Shown: positions 33,429 to 42,240, counted from the stretch's first letter. The stretch is 45,341 nucleotides of DNA from Rhizobium sp. ASV8 (GCF_016429255.1 NZ_JAELUG010000048.1:1-45341); one strand, 5' to 3'. Notes: generated from the letters alone by a model not told the origin. Made by a program: numbers and translations.

Positions 33429-34733
33429 TCACAAGAAAGACGTCCAGATCATGCCTGCGACCGCGGCGGTCATGACGACCGTCGCCACCCAACCGATCCA
33501 TTGCAGCGGACCGCCAATGGTGTTCGTACCCATGATGTCGGCCCGTCTTGTCATCAGCATCATCGTCACCATCACCGGGCACGAGACGACACCATTGACC
33601 ACGGCACTCCAGTAGAGCGCCCTGATCGGATCGATCGGCGAGAATTCCACAGCCGTTCCAACGATGGTTGCAAGAGCGATGGTCGCGTAGAAGGCCCTTG
33701 CCTCCATCGGCTGGCGTGCAAGCCCGATTGGCCATCTGCGCGCCTCCCCTAAGGCATAGGCAGCGGAGCCCGCGAGAACCGGGATCGCCAGCAATCCCGT
33801 GCCGATGATTCCGAGCGCGAATATCGTGAAAGCGAGGCGCCCGGCCACAGGTTTGAGGGCTTCCGCCGCCTGGCTCGAGGTCTGGATATCGACCTTGCCG
33901 GCGGCGTGCAGCGTGGCGGCCGTCGTGACCATAATCGCCAGGGCGACGAGGCTGGAAAACCCCATGCCGACATAGGTATCGACGCGAATGCGGGCAAATG
34001 CGCGTTTGCTTTGTTCAGGCGCATCGATGAGCGCCATTCGCTTGGGCATTGCATTCTCGTCTTCAACTTCCTGTGACGCTTGCCAGAAGAACAGGTAGGG
34101 GCTGATCGTTGTGCCGAGAATGGCGACGACGGTCGTCCAGAAGGCCGTCTCGCGCGAAAACGTCGGAATGAGCAGACCGTGGGCGAGATCGCCAAAAGGA
34201 ATCTTCACGAACATAACGGTCCCGAAATAGGCGAAGAGCGAGAAAGTCAGCCATTTCAGAACTGAAACGTAGCGGGTGTATTGCAGGAATATCTGCAGGC
34301 ACGCGCTCGCCGCCGCGAAGAACACGACATAGATGGCCGTCTGTCCCCCAATCAGGAGGCCGACTGCGTCTCCCATGGCGCCAAGGTCCGCGCCGATATT
34401 GATAATGTTGGCGATGAATAGCAACACGACGATGCACGGCAACAGCCATGCCGGATAATGCCTGCGAAGATTGGTGGCTATGCCGTGCCCGGTTGTGCGG
34501 CCGATCCTTGCACTGATTTCCTGGATTGCCGCCATCAACGGATAGCTGAAAAGCATCGTCCAGGTGATGGCGAATCCGAATTGCGCACCGGCTTGGGAAT
34601 ACGTTGCGATGCCACTTGGGTCGTCGTCGGCCGCACCGGTGATCAGTCCAGGACCGAGCACGTCCAGCAAGCGCGGCTTCGACGTGCCGACGACCGGCTC
34701 CGGGTTTTCAGAATCTTTGACGTCGGACGTCAT
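33429..34733 (-). CDS. Nramp-superfamily transporter with non-canonical metal site
   Basis: The 434-aa protein has about eleven transmembrane helices and Nramp-family order: GPGLITGAADDDPSGIATYS (helix 1), RTTGHGIATNLRRHYP, FIANIINIGADLGAMGDAVG (helix 3) and GTTISPYLFFWQASQEVEDE (helix 6). In classical Mn/Fe transporters helix 1 carries DPGN and helix 6 MPH. Here residues 38-41 are DPSG and helix 6 has TISPY, so two metal-binding positions (Asn and Met) are replaced. It likely belongs to a distinct clade with another substrate, or none known. The ATG at 34733 is preferred because the longer open frame upstream is not protein-like. No co-directional neighbour. Confidence 0.8.
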   Translation of the reverse strand: MTSDVKDSENPEPVVGTSKPRLLDVLGPGLITGAADDDPSGIATYSQAGAQFGFAITWTMLFSYPLMAAIQEISARIGRTTGHGIATNLRRHYPAWLLPCIVVLLFIANIINIGADLGAMGDAVGLLIGGQTAIYVVFFAAASACLQIFLQYTRYVSVLKWLTFSLFAYFGTVMFVKIPFGDLAHGLLIPTFSRETAFWTTVVAILGTTISPYLFFWQASQEVEDENAMPKRMALIDAPEQSKRAFARIRVDTYVGMGFSSLVALAIMVTTAATLHAAGKVDIQTSSQAAEALKPVAGRLAFTIFALGIIGTGLLAIPVLAGSAAYALGEARRWPIGLARQPMEARAFYATIALATIVGTAVEFSPIDPIRALYWSAVVNGVVSCPVMVTMMLMTRRADIMGTNTIGGPLQWIGWVATVVMTAAVAGMIWTSFL

Positions 34734-35220
34734 TGGATATCTCGCCGGCTGGTTCTTTTTGAGAATTGCGCTCGATACCAGACATCCTAGACTTGGAGGT
34801 CGCAATTCAGTTGTAATCAAGAATAGCGGCGGGGCGCTGGCGCGATAGGTTCGGAAACTACTTATAGCGAACAGAGCTTCCAGGCCTTTCCAGGTCAACG
34901 TTTCGACGACACCCGTAAGATGATACTGCATCATGGAGGGGACGGCGAAGCCAAGCGGATCTGCGTTCTGTCTGACGATCACGATCACGATCGCGTTCGC
35001 CTGGGCGCCCACGAATTCGGTCGGGCCCGTCCGCGCAGCTTCCTGTCCGCATCGCCAGGAACGTCTCGGGGAAATGTCGGCGGCCGGTGCGCCTCAGAGT
35101 GGGCATGCGGGCTTATATCGGCCATTGAGTAGTTTCCGAACCTGCTGCTCCCTACTCTAATCGGTTAGAATTCCATAATTGAAAATTGGACCATCAGGCG
35201 AGCAACGAAAGGCTAGGCAT
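34734..35220. other. Intergenic stretch, no recognisable gene
   Basis: Open frames on both strands (for example 34858-35106 minus and 34933-35160 plus) are Arg-rich and lack ribosome sites. It should contain the Nramp promoter (reading left) and that of the small membrane gene (reading right). Nothing else is seen. Confidence 0.4.
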
Positions 35221-35400
35221 ATGGGAATGATATTATTAATCGTCGTTCTGCTTGTCGTATTCGGCGGAGGTGGTGGATATTACGGCTACAATCGTTACGG
35301 AAGCCGGGGGCTGGGCGGCGTACTGGGTATTCTGCTGATCATCATCGTAGTCCTTTGGCTTATAGGTGGTATTGGCGGACTGCATCTCGGCACAATGTGA
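35221..35400 (+). CDS. Small DUF3309-like membrane protein (59 aa)
   Basis: The ATG at 35221 follows GAAAGG. The product MGMILLIVVLLVVFGGGGGY, YGYNRYGSRGLGGVLGILLI then IIVVLWLIGGIGGLHLGTM is two hydrophobic helices joined by a Gly/Tyr-rich hinge. That is the layout of DUF3309 proteins (MGxILLIxLxLLL, then G-x-Y-G-x-x-P/S-x-GGLGxILxILxILL). Such tiny inner-membrane proteins are widespread in alphaproteobacteria and uncharacterised. Confidence 0.7.
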   Translation: MGMILLIVVLLVVFGGGGGYYGYNRYGSRGLGGVLGILLIIIVVLWLIGGIGGLHLGTM

Positions 35401-35605
35401 TCGGTGAAGCGAGCGGCTGACAGCAACCTCTGACCTGCTTTGCAAAAAGCCGCGCAGGGGCGGTCGATGCCGGGATGCTAAGAGATCGGATAGACGATCG
35501 CATGGTGACGCCTCTAGCCGATCGCAGGAGACCGCTACTTCCCTGGAAAAAGGTTATAGCGATGGACCGTTGAATATAGCAAACCAGATAAAGAGACCTT
35601 CCGGT

Positions 35606-35872
35606 ATGGCAATTGCATTTCCCAACAGCGCGAGAAGCTATGATGAACCAGCCCAACGTGTTCGTTTCCTCGGCCATGACGGTATGTTTGAGATTCGATT
35701 CCTGCTGGATGTCGATGTGCTGACAAATGGATTTTCGTCGTCCGCCACATCGGAGAGTGATTATCTGATTGCTTTTGACCGGTTTCGAACCAAGATTCTC
35801 GATGTCGCAAAGCGCGCCTACATCTCCCGGTCGAAGAGCCCAATCATTCTGAAGCTGGCGGATTTCAGGTAG
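35606..35872 (+). CDS. DUF1488 protein, intact copy
   Basis: The 88-aa product starts MAIAFPNSARSYDEPAQRVR, FLGHDGMFEIRFLLDVDVL and ends FDRFRTKILDVAKRAYISRS to ADFR. F-PN-x-S/A-RSYD and V-RF-x-GHD-x-x-x-E-[IV]-x-F are the DUF1488 signature. It is the working counterpart of the broken copy at 13175-13435. The ATG at 35606 is the start that matches the family; an in-frame extension to 35570 is possible. Function unknown. Confidence 0.75.
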   Translation: MAIAFPNSARSYDEPAQRVRFLGHDGMFEIRFLLDVDVLTNGFSSSATSESDYLIAFDRFRTKILDVAKRAYISRSKSPIILKLADFR

Positions 35873-36049
35873 TTTTATTGGCTTCTCGGAATTGCCTGTC
35901 CTCTCTCTGAGTTTTTTGGGTCCGTGATCGACGGAGGGTAACCCGCAAGGAACGGTCGAAGAGGCCCCTACAGTCGCGATATAAAGACGGATCTGAATCT
36001 TTCAGAATCGGCAGGATTAAAGACCGGTGTCACCCCAAAAGGAAATGTC

Positions 36050-36571
36050 ATGAAGACCTTTACCCTCATCGTCGCAGTCTCGGTTCTCGCCATTGCAGGC
36101 GCCTCACATGCAGAAATGTCGCCGCATCCCAAGAAACGTCCTCAACAGCACGAAGCGGCCCGCGACAAGAAAGAGCGGCTGGGTACTTTGTCCTGCGACG
36201 TTGCCGGGGGCGTCGGAATGCTGATCGGCTCCAGCAAGGCAGTCGATTGCGAGTTTACCCGGAGTTCCGGCAGGCCGGAGCACTATGCAGGTTCGATCGG
36301 CAAGCTCGGTATAGACATTGGTATTACCAATAAGTCCTATCTGCGATGGATCGTCTATAGTGTTTCGGCCACCCGCACCGGCGAGGGGGCGCTTGACGGT
36401 ACCTATGTCGGCGCCTCTGCGGGTGCCTCGATCGGGCTGGGATTGGGCGCCAATGCTCTCGTCGGCGGGAATTCGAAGAATTTTGGCCTTCAGCCGCTGA
36501 GCGCTGAGGCCGGCACAGGACTGAATGTCGCCGCAGGTGTCGCCAGGTTGGAACTGCGACGGACAAAATAA
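36050..36571 (+). CDS. Exported DUF992 protein
   Basis: The 173-aa protein has a signal peptide (MKTFTLIVAVSVLAIAGASH then AE) and the DUF992 domain: LGTLSCDVAGGVGMLIGSSK, AVDCEFT, YAGSIGKLGIDIGIT and GTYVGASAGASIGLGLGANA. AAAGGAAA precedes the ATG. DUF992 proteins are periplasmic or outer-membrane linked in rhizobia and Brucella, rich in Gly/Ala, of unknown role. Bases 36573-36815 after it hold a 57-codon open frame (from about 36650) I cannot assign. Confidence 0.8.
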   Translation: MKTFTLIVAVSVLAIAGASHAEMSPHPKKRPQQHEAARDKKERLGTLSCDVAGGVGMLIGSSKAVDCEFTRSSGRPEHYAGSIGKLGIDIGITNKSYLRWIVYSVSATRTGEGALDGTYVGASAGASIGLGLGANALVGGNSKNFGLQPLSAEAGTGLNVAAGVARLELRRTK

Positions 36572-36815
36572 GCCAATCAGCGGTTCTGGTCCGGAAATGG
36601 GAATGATGGTGCATCACACTCGTTGTCCTGGTGAAAAAGGTCTTTAGAATTAGGAGGCGAACCACGGCTCGTAAACGCAGGCGCCAATACGCTAGGTCTG
36701 CAAGGCACGATCACGCCATTGAAGCTGCTCGGCGGGAATTTGATTTATCTCAATGCGATGTGCGTCGCCCTGCCCATAGATTTCCGATTAACGCACCGAA
36801 GTCTGGATCGATACT

Positions 36816-37112
36816 ATGCTTAGAGGAAAGCGCGACAGTTTCGGGGGGGAGCCCGGTCACCCAATCCCGTCTATGGATGAGGTTGGAGGGCGAACTCTTG
36901 TTCTGCGAGTAGTCGCGATCGCAGCACTCGCGAGGCTTCTGAAACGCTATGACGAAAGAGGCAAGACCACGCTGGTAGCAGCGCTTCGCCGCGCAATCAA
37001 AAGAAAGTGTGAGCAGGCAAACCTCGACGAAGCCGACATCACTGCGGCTTCGGAATATGCTCGAGGTTTGTTCGAAGAAGCGTCTGCACGTGCGGATCGA
37101 GGTCATTCTTAA
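36816..37112 (+). CDS. Small helical hypothetical protein, paralogue of the gene at 37810
   Basis: The 98-aa product contains EVGGRTLVLRVVAIAALARL, LKRYDERGKTTLVAALRRAI and ADITAASEYARGLFEEASAR. It aligns across its length with the gene at 37810-38139 (EVEGRILVLEMIASSSTAKL, AQEYAEELLQDAQDQA), so the two are paralogues flanking a flavin-protein gene. All-helical, soluble, no known family. The ribosome site before the ATG is weak; an internal ATG (36873, MDEVGGRT) is an alternative start. A strong terminator follows at once. Confidence 0.5.
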   Translation: MLRGKRDSFGGEPGHPIPSMDEVGGRTLVLRVVAIAALARLLKRYDERGKTTLVAALRRAIKRKCEQANLDEADITAASEYARGLFEEASARADRGHS

Positions 37113-37130
37113 AACAGCCAGAGCTGTTTT
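37111..37130. terminator. Bidirectional Rho-independent terminator
   Basis: AAAACAGC, loop CAGA, GCTGTTTT: an 8-bp perfect stem with a four-base loop, an A run on the left and a T run on the right. It overlaps the stop of the preceding gene (TAA 37110-37112), so it ends that transcript and could work in both directions. Confidence 0.7.
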
Positions 37131-37305
37131 GGTGCTGTGGTATGAATGACGCTCAGCGATGAAAATTCTGTGCTGCGTTGAAAGTGCGTCTCTGCGCGAT
37201 GCAGTCGAGAAGCGGTAGCTGGCCACGGCAGAACTCTGGCAACATGAGCGCATAGTCGGCAAGTGCCGTAAATGACCTTCGCGGGAGCTGTTTGAGGTAG
37301 AATCA

Positions 37306-37752
37306 ATGAACGTCCAAGAGATGTCTTACGACGAGTGTATCGCGACAGTCAAAAGAGAATGGCTTGCGAGACTAGCGTGTGCAGACGGGGATGTCCCGTA
37401 TGTTGTCCCTGTTCAATATGCTTTTGCCGGCGACAAACTATACGCTTTTACCTTGCCAGGTAAAAAGCTAACAATCATGAGAAAAAACCCTCATGTCTGC
37501 CTTCAGATTGATCAGCTGAAAAGCAAGCATTCCTGGAAGAGCGTGGTTCTCGATGCGCGTTTCATCGATCTTAATGCAGAAGAGTGTCGAGAAGAACGAG
37601 ATCAGGCTTGGTCATTGCTGGCACAACACATCGATTGGTGGGAGCCTGGCGCGTTGAAGCCAACCGCCAAGTTGACGGATAATCCCTTGAGCACACATAT
37701 GTTTTTTGCGCTCGAAATTGTCGACGTGGCCGGGAGAAAAACTCAGAACTAA
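37306..37752 (+). CDS. Pyridoxamine 5'-phosphate oxidase-like flavin-binding protein
   Basis: The 148-aa protein starts MNVQEMSYDECIATVKREWL and has the split-barrel FMN-binding pattern ARLACADGDVPYVVPVQYAF, AGDKLYAFTLPGKKLTIMRK, NPHVCLQIDQLKSKHSWKSV. Members bind FMN (or F420) and include nitroreductase-like and nimA-type proteins. GAGGTA precedes the ATG. It lies between two paralogous small genes, after a terminator, so it has its own promoter. The substrate is not predictable. Confidence 0.8.
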   Translation: MNVQEMSYDECIATVKREWLARLACADGDVPYVVPVQYAFAGDKLYAFTLPGKKLTIMRKNPHVCLQIDQLKSKHSWKSVVLDARFIDLNAEECREERDQAWSLLAQHIDWWEPGALKPTAKLTDNPLSTHMFFALEIVDVAGRKTQN

Positions 37753-37809
37753 AACCCCGGCTCTGCTGGCGAGCAAGTCATTACCAGCGTTACAACGAGG
37801 ATTACAGCC

Positions 37810-38139
37810 ATGCCGCAAAGAAATAGCTCGGGCTCGGAAACGACGATCGCCGCCGTTGCGCCAACAATTGGAGAAGTCGAGGGGCGCATTCTTGTTCTCG
37901 AAATGATTGCGTCGAGCTCGACAGCCAAGTTGCTTCGCCTCCACGATGGCCAAGAAAAAGCCGAACTTATTGCGGAAATTCTGAAGGACATCAACGTTGA
38001 TTGCCGCAGCAGAGGGCTTCACATTCGCGATATTCGGGATGCTCAAGAATACGCAGAAGAGCTGTTGCAGGACGCTCAAGACCAGGCGGACGGTCTTGAT
38101 AATATCAAACATGCATATCTTAACCGAGAACAAGATTAG
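37810..38139 (+). CDS. Small helical hypothetical protein, paralogue of the gene at 36816
   Basis: The 109-aa product MPQRNSSGSETTIAAVAPTI then EVEGRILVLEMIASSSTAKL, HDGQEKAELIAEILKDINVD, and DAQEYAEELLQDAQDQADGL is hydrophilic and helical. It follows the flavin-binding protein gene by 57 bases and may be co-transcribed. Its paralogy with the gene at 36816 suggests a local duplication with the flavin gene in between. No known family. Confidence 0.55.
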   Translation: MPQRNSSGSETTIAAVAPTIGEVEGRILVLEMIASSSTAKLLRLHDGQEKAELIAEILKDINVDCRSRGLHIRDIRDAQEYAEELLQDAQDQADGLDNIKHAYLNREQD

Positions 38140-38164
38140 TTTTGCCGTAAGTGTCTTAGCCGAA

Positions 38165-38440
38165 TCAGCATGGTGCAGAGGCATTGACGAAGCGGACCAG
38201 CTTCTTGTCCACGAGCAGCTGGATACCCCTATGTCGCTTAGCTTGCGGCCATAGACGGAATCTTTGATGCCCTCGAACGGTAGTTCCGCTTGGCTCCAAT
38301 CAACCTTGTTGGTGGGCATTATGCTGGCATTTGCCAAGCGTGCCGCGTGCGACATCCATGGCACAGACGGATCCGCCTAGGACGAAGTTGGTACCGTTTG
38401 CACGTGCGATCGCCGCAGCCCTAGCCGATGTTCCGTCCAA
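38165..38440 (-). pseudogene. Aldehyde (succinate-semialdehyde) dehydrogenase C-terminal remnant
   Basis: On the minus strand one frame reads AIARANGTNFVLGGSVCAMD then VARG. A second frame continues RLANASIMPTNKVDWSQAEL, PFEGIKDSVYGRKLSDIG. A third ends IQLLVDKKLVRFVNASAPC and stop (38167-38165). These match in order the end of NAD-dependent aldehyde dehydrogenases of the succinate-semialdehyde type (GLGGSVFTxDxxRG, AELPFGGVKxSGYGRELSxLGI). Two frameshifts and loss of the rest make it a pseudogene. Confidence 0.65.
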
Positions 38441-38587
38441 GAACTCCAAGCGAGCGTAATCGCCTCTGAATATGAGGCGCAAATCGAGCGGCGCTACCGT
38501 TTGGAATCTATGCGCGATCTGATCGACAACGTCTCTTTAACATTGGGTCATCCTGATATTTACCATGGCCAGCGAGAAAGCGAGCGC

Positions 38588-39655
38588 TTAGATCCCAAGA
38601 AATCTGAAGGGTTGGGCCTCCTTGAGCTGATCGTTGGCCATTCCCGAATAGATGCGGCTCTGGTCCGGGCCAAGATCAAGCTTCATGACCTTTCCGGTCT
38701 TTTCGGAGAAGTCCAGCTTGTTCAGATCGAGCCAGAAGACGTTCGGCGTGAGTGCTGACTCGAAGAAATACAGCCGGCGTTTTTGATCGGATACCGTGCG
38801 CCAGCGCGTGGAAGAGATATTAGGCTCGCCCGGCGTGGTAATGCCGAACGGCACTGAGACATTGCGAATCACGCTGAAGACGCTTGCGATTGCCTCCACG
38901 GGTTTCTCGCTTTTCGGGATGGCATTGACATAAAACGAGGCACGGGCGAAGCGGTCGGACGCACGGTTTGTGCCCGGAAGCATGACCGTGCCACCGATCT
39001 GTCGCCAGTATTCCTCCATGGCGAGTTGTTTTTCGAAAATCGGTGAATTGGTCATCACCTGATAGTCGCGATTGTGATGGATGACTTGCTTGCCGCCGAT
39101 ATACTCGATGATGGCACTATCTCCGGTCGCGTCAGAAATCGAGAGATGCATTGTCGCCAGCCTGTTTTCTCCTGGCACCTTATCCGTGACGACCGTAAGA
39201 GGTTCTTTCGCCAGCGCATCGACCGCTTCTTGAACGGTCGCATAGTTGTCAAGCGCATACTGAGCCCAGGCCGCAATTGTCAGGCCGGGTCTCTTGCCAT
39301 CATAACCAGGATAGGTGGATTCCACCAGCCATAAGACATTCGCGACCAACCCTGCTTCGTTCATACCATCGGTCGTAGAGATGTCGTAACCGGACGCGAT
39401 CACACTGCCATACTTCGATGTCCACTCGATCGAGTTCGGACCGGCCTCTCCAGCTCGCTTCATGCCTCGTGGAAATAGCCAGAGATTCGTCCCGACGTCC
39501 GTTTTCCAGTCCATGGAGCGCGCGGTGATCACCTCGTCTCCGGCGCCGTGGTAGACGAAACGTGTGCAAGCCTGCGTAGTGGTCGACGCCAATATGGTCG
39601 TCGATATCAGCAAGGCGGCGCATTTGGTCGGGAGTGAATGCCATTTCATGACCAT
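38588..39655 (-). CDS. Exported linear-amide hydrolase (penicillin V acylase / bile salt hydrolase family)
   Basis: The 355-aa protein begins with a signal peptide (MVMKWHSLPTKCAALLISTT to TTTQA). Its Cys30 follows, which after cleavage would be the N-terminal nucleophile of this Ntn-hydrolase family. Other family residues are in ITARSMDW, the Asn of MTNSPIFEKQLAM and the Arg of ASDRFARASF. Gram-negative members are periplasmic and cleave penicillin V and often N-acyl homoserine lactones; bile salts are unlikely substrates for a rhizobium. GGAGAAAG precedes the ATG. It is divergent from the outer-membrane barrel gene. Substrate assignment is inference. Confidence 0.85.
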   Translation of the reverse strand: MVMKWHSLPTKCAALLISTTILASTTTQACTRFVYHGAGDEVITARSMDWKTDVGTNLWLFPRGMKRAGEAGPNSIEWTSKYGSVIASGYDISTTDGMNEAGLVANVLWLVESTYPGYDGKRPGLTIAAWAQYALDNYATVQEAVDALAKEPLTVVTDKVPGENRLATMHLSISDATGDSAIIEYIGGKQVIHHNRDYQVMTNSPIFEKQLAMEEYWRQIGGTVMLPGTNRASDRFARASFYVNAIPKSEKPVEAIASVFSVIRNVSVPFGITTPGEPNISSTRWRTVSDQKRRLYFFESALTPNVFWLDLNKLDFSEKTGKVMKLDLGPDQSRIYSGMANDQLKEAQPFRFLGI

Positions 39656-39857
39656 GAACTTTCTCCGTACCGCGAGTGGTGACTGGGTATGGACGGATCC
39701 TACGAAGTTAACCTTGTTGCAGGAAGTAGAATCTGCTCAATTAGCTAATATGAATTTACCGGCGTCGGCTGTGACAGCGCGCCTGCGAGAGAGAGAGGAC
39801 GATGACTTGCCTATTCGAACTGGTCGAAAATTCACTTACAGCGTGAGAGAGGCCTCT

Positions 39858-40706
39858 TTGAACACCTTCGCTATCACGGTTATTTTGGTAATATGCAGCG
39901 CTCTTCATGTCTGCGCAGCGGATGCCGACGTTGTTGACCAGCAAGAAGCGTCACCGAAGGTGGTTTATCAACAGAATTGGGCGCTGCAGATTACACCCTA
40001 TCTTTGGGCCGCGGGGCTGGAGGGACATCTTTCGCCGTTTCGCCGTGCACCGACGATCCATGTAGAGAAGTCATTCTCCGATGTCATGGACGAACTCAAT
40101 TTCGGTGGCTTCATCAACATATGGGGGCGATACGATCGGTTCGTGGTGTCCGGCGACATGATGTATGTCGATACGACTGGCAGCCATGGCGCCGGTCCGT
40201 TCCCCGCGCTTCAAATCCCCGGGCTCGGAGTTGCAATACCGCCGGGTGCCAGCGTCGATGCAAAGGTGGACACGAAACAGGTCATGGCGACATTGCAAGG
40301 CGGTTACCGTGTGGTCGACAGCCCGCGGTTCACTTTGGACGCCCTGGCAGGTGCGCGCTTCTGGCACATCTCAAACGATGTGACGGTGACTGCAAGCCAT
40401 CCAGCAATCGGCAACCGGTTGGCCAGCCACGGCGAGGATTTCAGCTGGGTCGATCCGGTGATCGGCGCCCGCGCGTTCCTCTCGTTGACCGAAAAGCTTT
40501 CTGTGCAGGCGCAAGCGGATGTCGGCGGATTTGGAGCGGGGTCGAAGCTCACATGGTCGGCGCTCGCAACTGTCAACTACAGTTTCTCGGATCGTGTTTC
40601 TGCCTCAGCGGGATATAAGATCTTAAGCGTCGATTACGAGCACGATGGCCACGTATACGACACACGGCTCTCGGGTCCGGTTTTGGGCATGACCTACCGA
40701 TTCTGA
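39858..40706 (+). CDS. Outer-membrane beta-barrel protein
   Basis: The mature part (NWALQITPYLWAAGLEGHLS, NFGGFINIWGRYDRFVVSGD, then alternating strands to the C-terminal GPVLGMTYRF) has amphipathic strand repeats and ends in the aromatic residue typical of barrel proteins. I place the start at the TTG at 39858 ((M)NTFAITVILVICSALHVCAA as signal peptide), with GAGAGG upstream; a GTG at 39843 is equally possible. The frame stays open further upstream but that part is not protein-like and overlaps the divergent hydrolase gene. Resembles OmpW/OmpA-like or DUF-type porin relatives; function unknown. Confidence 0.65.
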   Translation: MNTFAITVILVICSALHVCAADADVVDQQEASPKVVYQQNWALQITPYLWAAGLEGHLSPFRRAPTIHVEKSFSDVMDELNFGGFINIWGRYDRFVVSGDMMYVDTTGSHGAGPFPALQIPGLGVAIPPGASVDAKVDTKQVMATLQGGYRVVDSPRFTLDALAGARFWHISNDVTVTASHPAIGNRLASHGEDFSWVDPVIGARAFLSLTEKLSVQAQADVGGFGAGSKLTWSALATVNYSFSDRVSASAGYKILSVDYEHDGHVYDTRLSGPVLGMTYRF

Positions 40707-41184
40707 ATAAGCCGCAATCCCAGCCATTGCGAGGTCAAACCATCTCTACGTCCCCTGCCAGCGGCCGCTGGAATTTTGGAAGCTGAAGGTGCTGACTGGC
40801 AAACGAGGCGCCGGCCAAATCCCGTCGCCGCGAAGCCACACCAAGGTATGCAAGTCGGAAGGCGACTGGATCCCATTCGTTCGGCCCGGCTTCCGCCGTT
40901 CGTAGGCATCGGAAGGAAACTTGGTCGATTTTTTGTCTATCTCCGCTCAATCCGGGAAAGATCGATCCGAATCCCAGACGTGCCAGAATCATCCGCCTTC
41001 GACGAGCGCTTGGAGCCGGTTGCGTCGGGAGTGCCATTGCCCGGCTCGTCTTCGTGCTCTGTTGAGTGTCAACTAGATCTGCGCCACTTTTTCATTTCGC
41101 GTTGTACCAATTAATTACACTTATGGTGTTGTTGATCGAAAACATGCTCTCGCAGTGAGGCGGATCCGTCCGAAATGAAATATT
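40707..41184. other. No recognisable gene; possible mobile-element debris
   Basis: Both strands have open frames of about 100 codons (40735-41037 minus and 40776-41114 plus), neither with a motif or ribosome site. The last part (41060-41110, with TCAACTAGATCTGCGCC) resembles the ends of IS21-type elements seen in rhizobia, by memory only. It runs up to the repeat at 41185. Confidence 0.3.
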
Positions 41185-41210
41185 GGGTCAAGTTCGTGCG
41201 ATAATCAACA
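41185..41210 (+). repeat. 26-bp direct repeat, copy 1
   Basis: Starts GGGTCAAGTTCG and ends GATAATCAACA. It matches the copy at 44861-44886 at 24 of 26 positions, same orientation. The LysR remnant begins immediately after it. Probably a piece of a mobile-element end. Confidence 0.55.
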
Positions 41211-41526
41211 TGCTCACCGACCTCAGGGTTGATGCTCGGTTCGATCTCCACGGCTTGCTGATCGAGGCTGCCTTGGCAGGACTCGGCGTGGCATTGGTGC
41301 CACGCCTTTGTGTCGAGATGGAGCTGGCGGACGGGCACCATGTTGCGCCCTGGCCCGATAGCCAATGGGTGTCCGAGGCCTTTTGCCTCATCCAGCCGAG
41401 CCCATTCGGCTAAGCGAGGAGCCGATCCAGTGCTTTGGGAATTGGCTGCTGGAGGAAGCCCGAACGCGAGCTCCGATGCAAGGCGCCAAGCGACGATGGA
41501 AGGCAGCCGCCGAAGCTATGCTGTGA
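41211..41526 (+). pseudogene. LysR-family regulator C-terminal remnant, frameshifted
   Basis: The frame reads RFDLHGLLIEAALAGLGVAL, VPRLCVEMELADGHHVAPWP and AFCLIQPSP, then shifts one base to IRLSEEPIQCFGNWLLEEAR and ends QGAKRRWKAAAEAML. This is the end of a LysR substrate-binding domain (AxxAGLGVALVPRxxVExEL, then F-x-x-WL-x-EEA). The DNA-binding domain is lost exactly at the repeat on its left, and there is a frameshift near 41404. Confidence 0.65.
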
Positions 41527-41676
41527 AGGCACTACTGTGCCAAAAGCTTGATCAGCGAGGTAATGACTCCCTTTACTGCGTTTGCGGCCAAATACTCGTC
41601 TCCGGCTTCGATGGCCGTCACGATCGGAACAAAAAAAGCCTCGTGATAAGCGGCCTTACGATAGCACCAATTATGC

Positions 41677-42240
41677 TCAGTCGGGAATGACGAGCGGGCC
41701 ACATTCATCGTCGGTGATGAAAGTTGCGAGAATTTCAGCCGGTTCGGTTTTGCTGGTATTCTCCGCAAAGAGATGAATTGCACCAGGCGGTTCGAACCAT
41801 GTCTCTCCGGCCTTGTATGTCCCGACGGACCCGCCTGAGAGCTGCGACCGCAGTACGCCTTTGACGACAAAGGCAGAAACCGTCCCCGGATGGCGATGGC
41901 GCGGTGTATAGGCATTCGGCGGGTAATCCACGAGCACCAATGTGAGCGATTTGCCGGGCATATCAGATAGCTTTTGGCAGGAGAGCGGCCTTACCGTCGT
42001 CGTCGGGCGAGCGCCGGCTATCAGTGTTCTGTCGCCCGCGGACATCTGCGGGCTGGTATCGTGCCGGTTATGCCTCATTGATCGGTCCACCTGTTGCTGC
42101 GGGACCAATTCGGCAACGATTAGCGCGCCCCCGGCAGCAAGCACCGCCGCCGCAAGCATGCCGATCTGTTTGGACCTCTCCACAAAACAGCTGCGGATGA
42201 ACGAGGTGGATAGGTTGGTCTCAAAGTGAGATGTCGACAT
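41677..42240 (-). CDS. Membrane-anchored cupin domain protein
   Basis: The 187-aa protein starts MSTSHFETNLSTSFIRSCFV after CAGGAGC. An N-terminal transmembrane helix (about residues 26-45, IGMLAAAVLAAGGALIVAEL) is followed by a small cupin: YTPRHRHPGTVSAFVVKGVL with the His-x-His metal ligands, LSGGSVGTYKAGETWFEPPG AIH, and AEILATFITDDE. It is predicted periplasmic and single-domain. It is next to an SDR-like gene in the same direction (53 bases). Cupins of this type are of varied function (dioxygenase-like or sensor). Bases 41532-41676 after it hold a short open frame I cannot assign. Confidence 0.75.
   Translation of the reverse strand: MSTSHFETNLSTSFIRSCFVERSKQIGMLAAAVLAAGGALIVAELVPQQQVDRSMRHNRHDTSPQMSAGDRTLIAGARPTTTVRPLSCQKLSDMPGKSLTLVLVDYPPNAYTPRHRHPGTVSAFVVKGVLRSQLSGGSVGTYKAGETWFEPPGAIHLFAENTSKTEPAEILATFITDDECGPLVIPD

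Noticed and set aside
39564..39857. Longer N-terminus for the outer-membrane barrel gene
   Set aside because: It would bury the signal peptide inside the protein and overlaps the divergent hydrolase gene.
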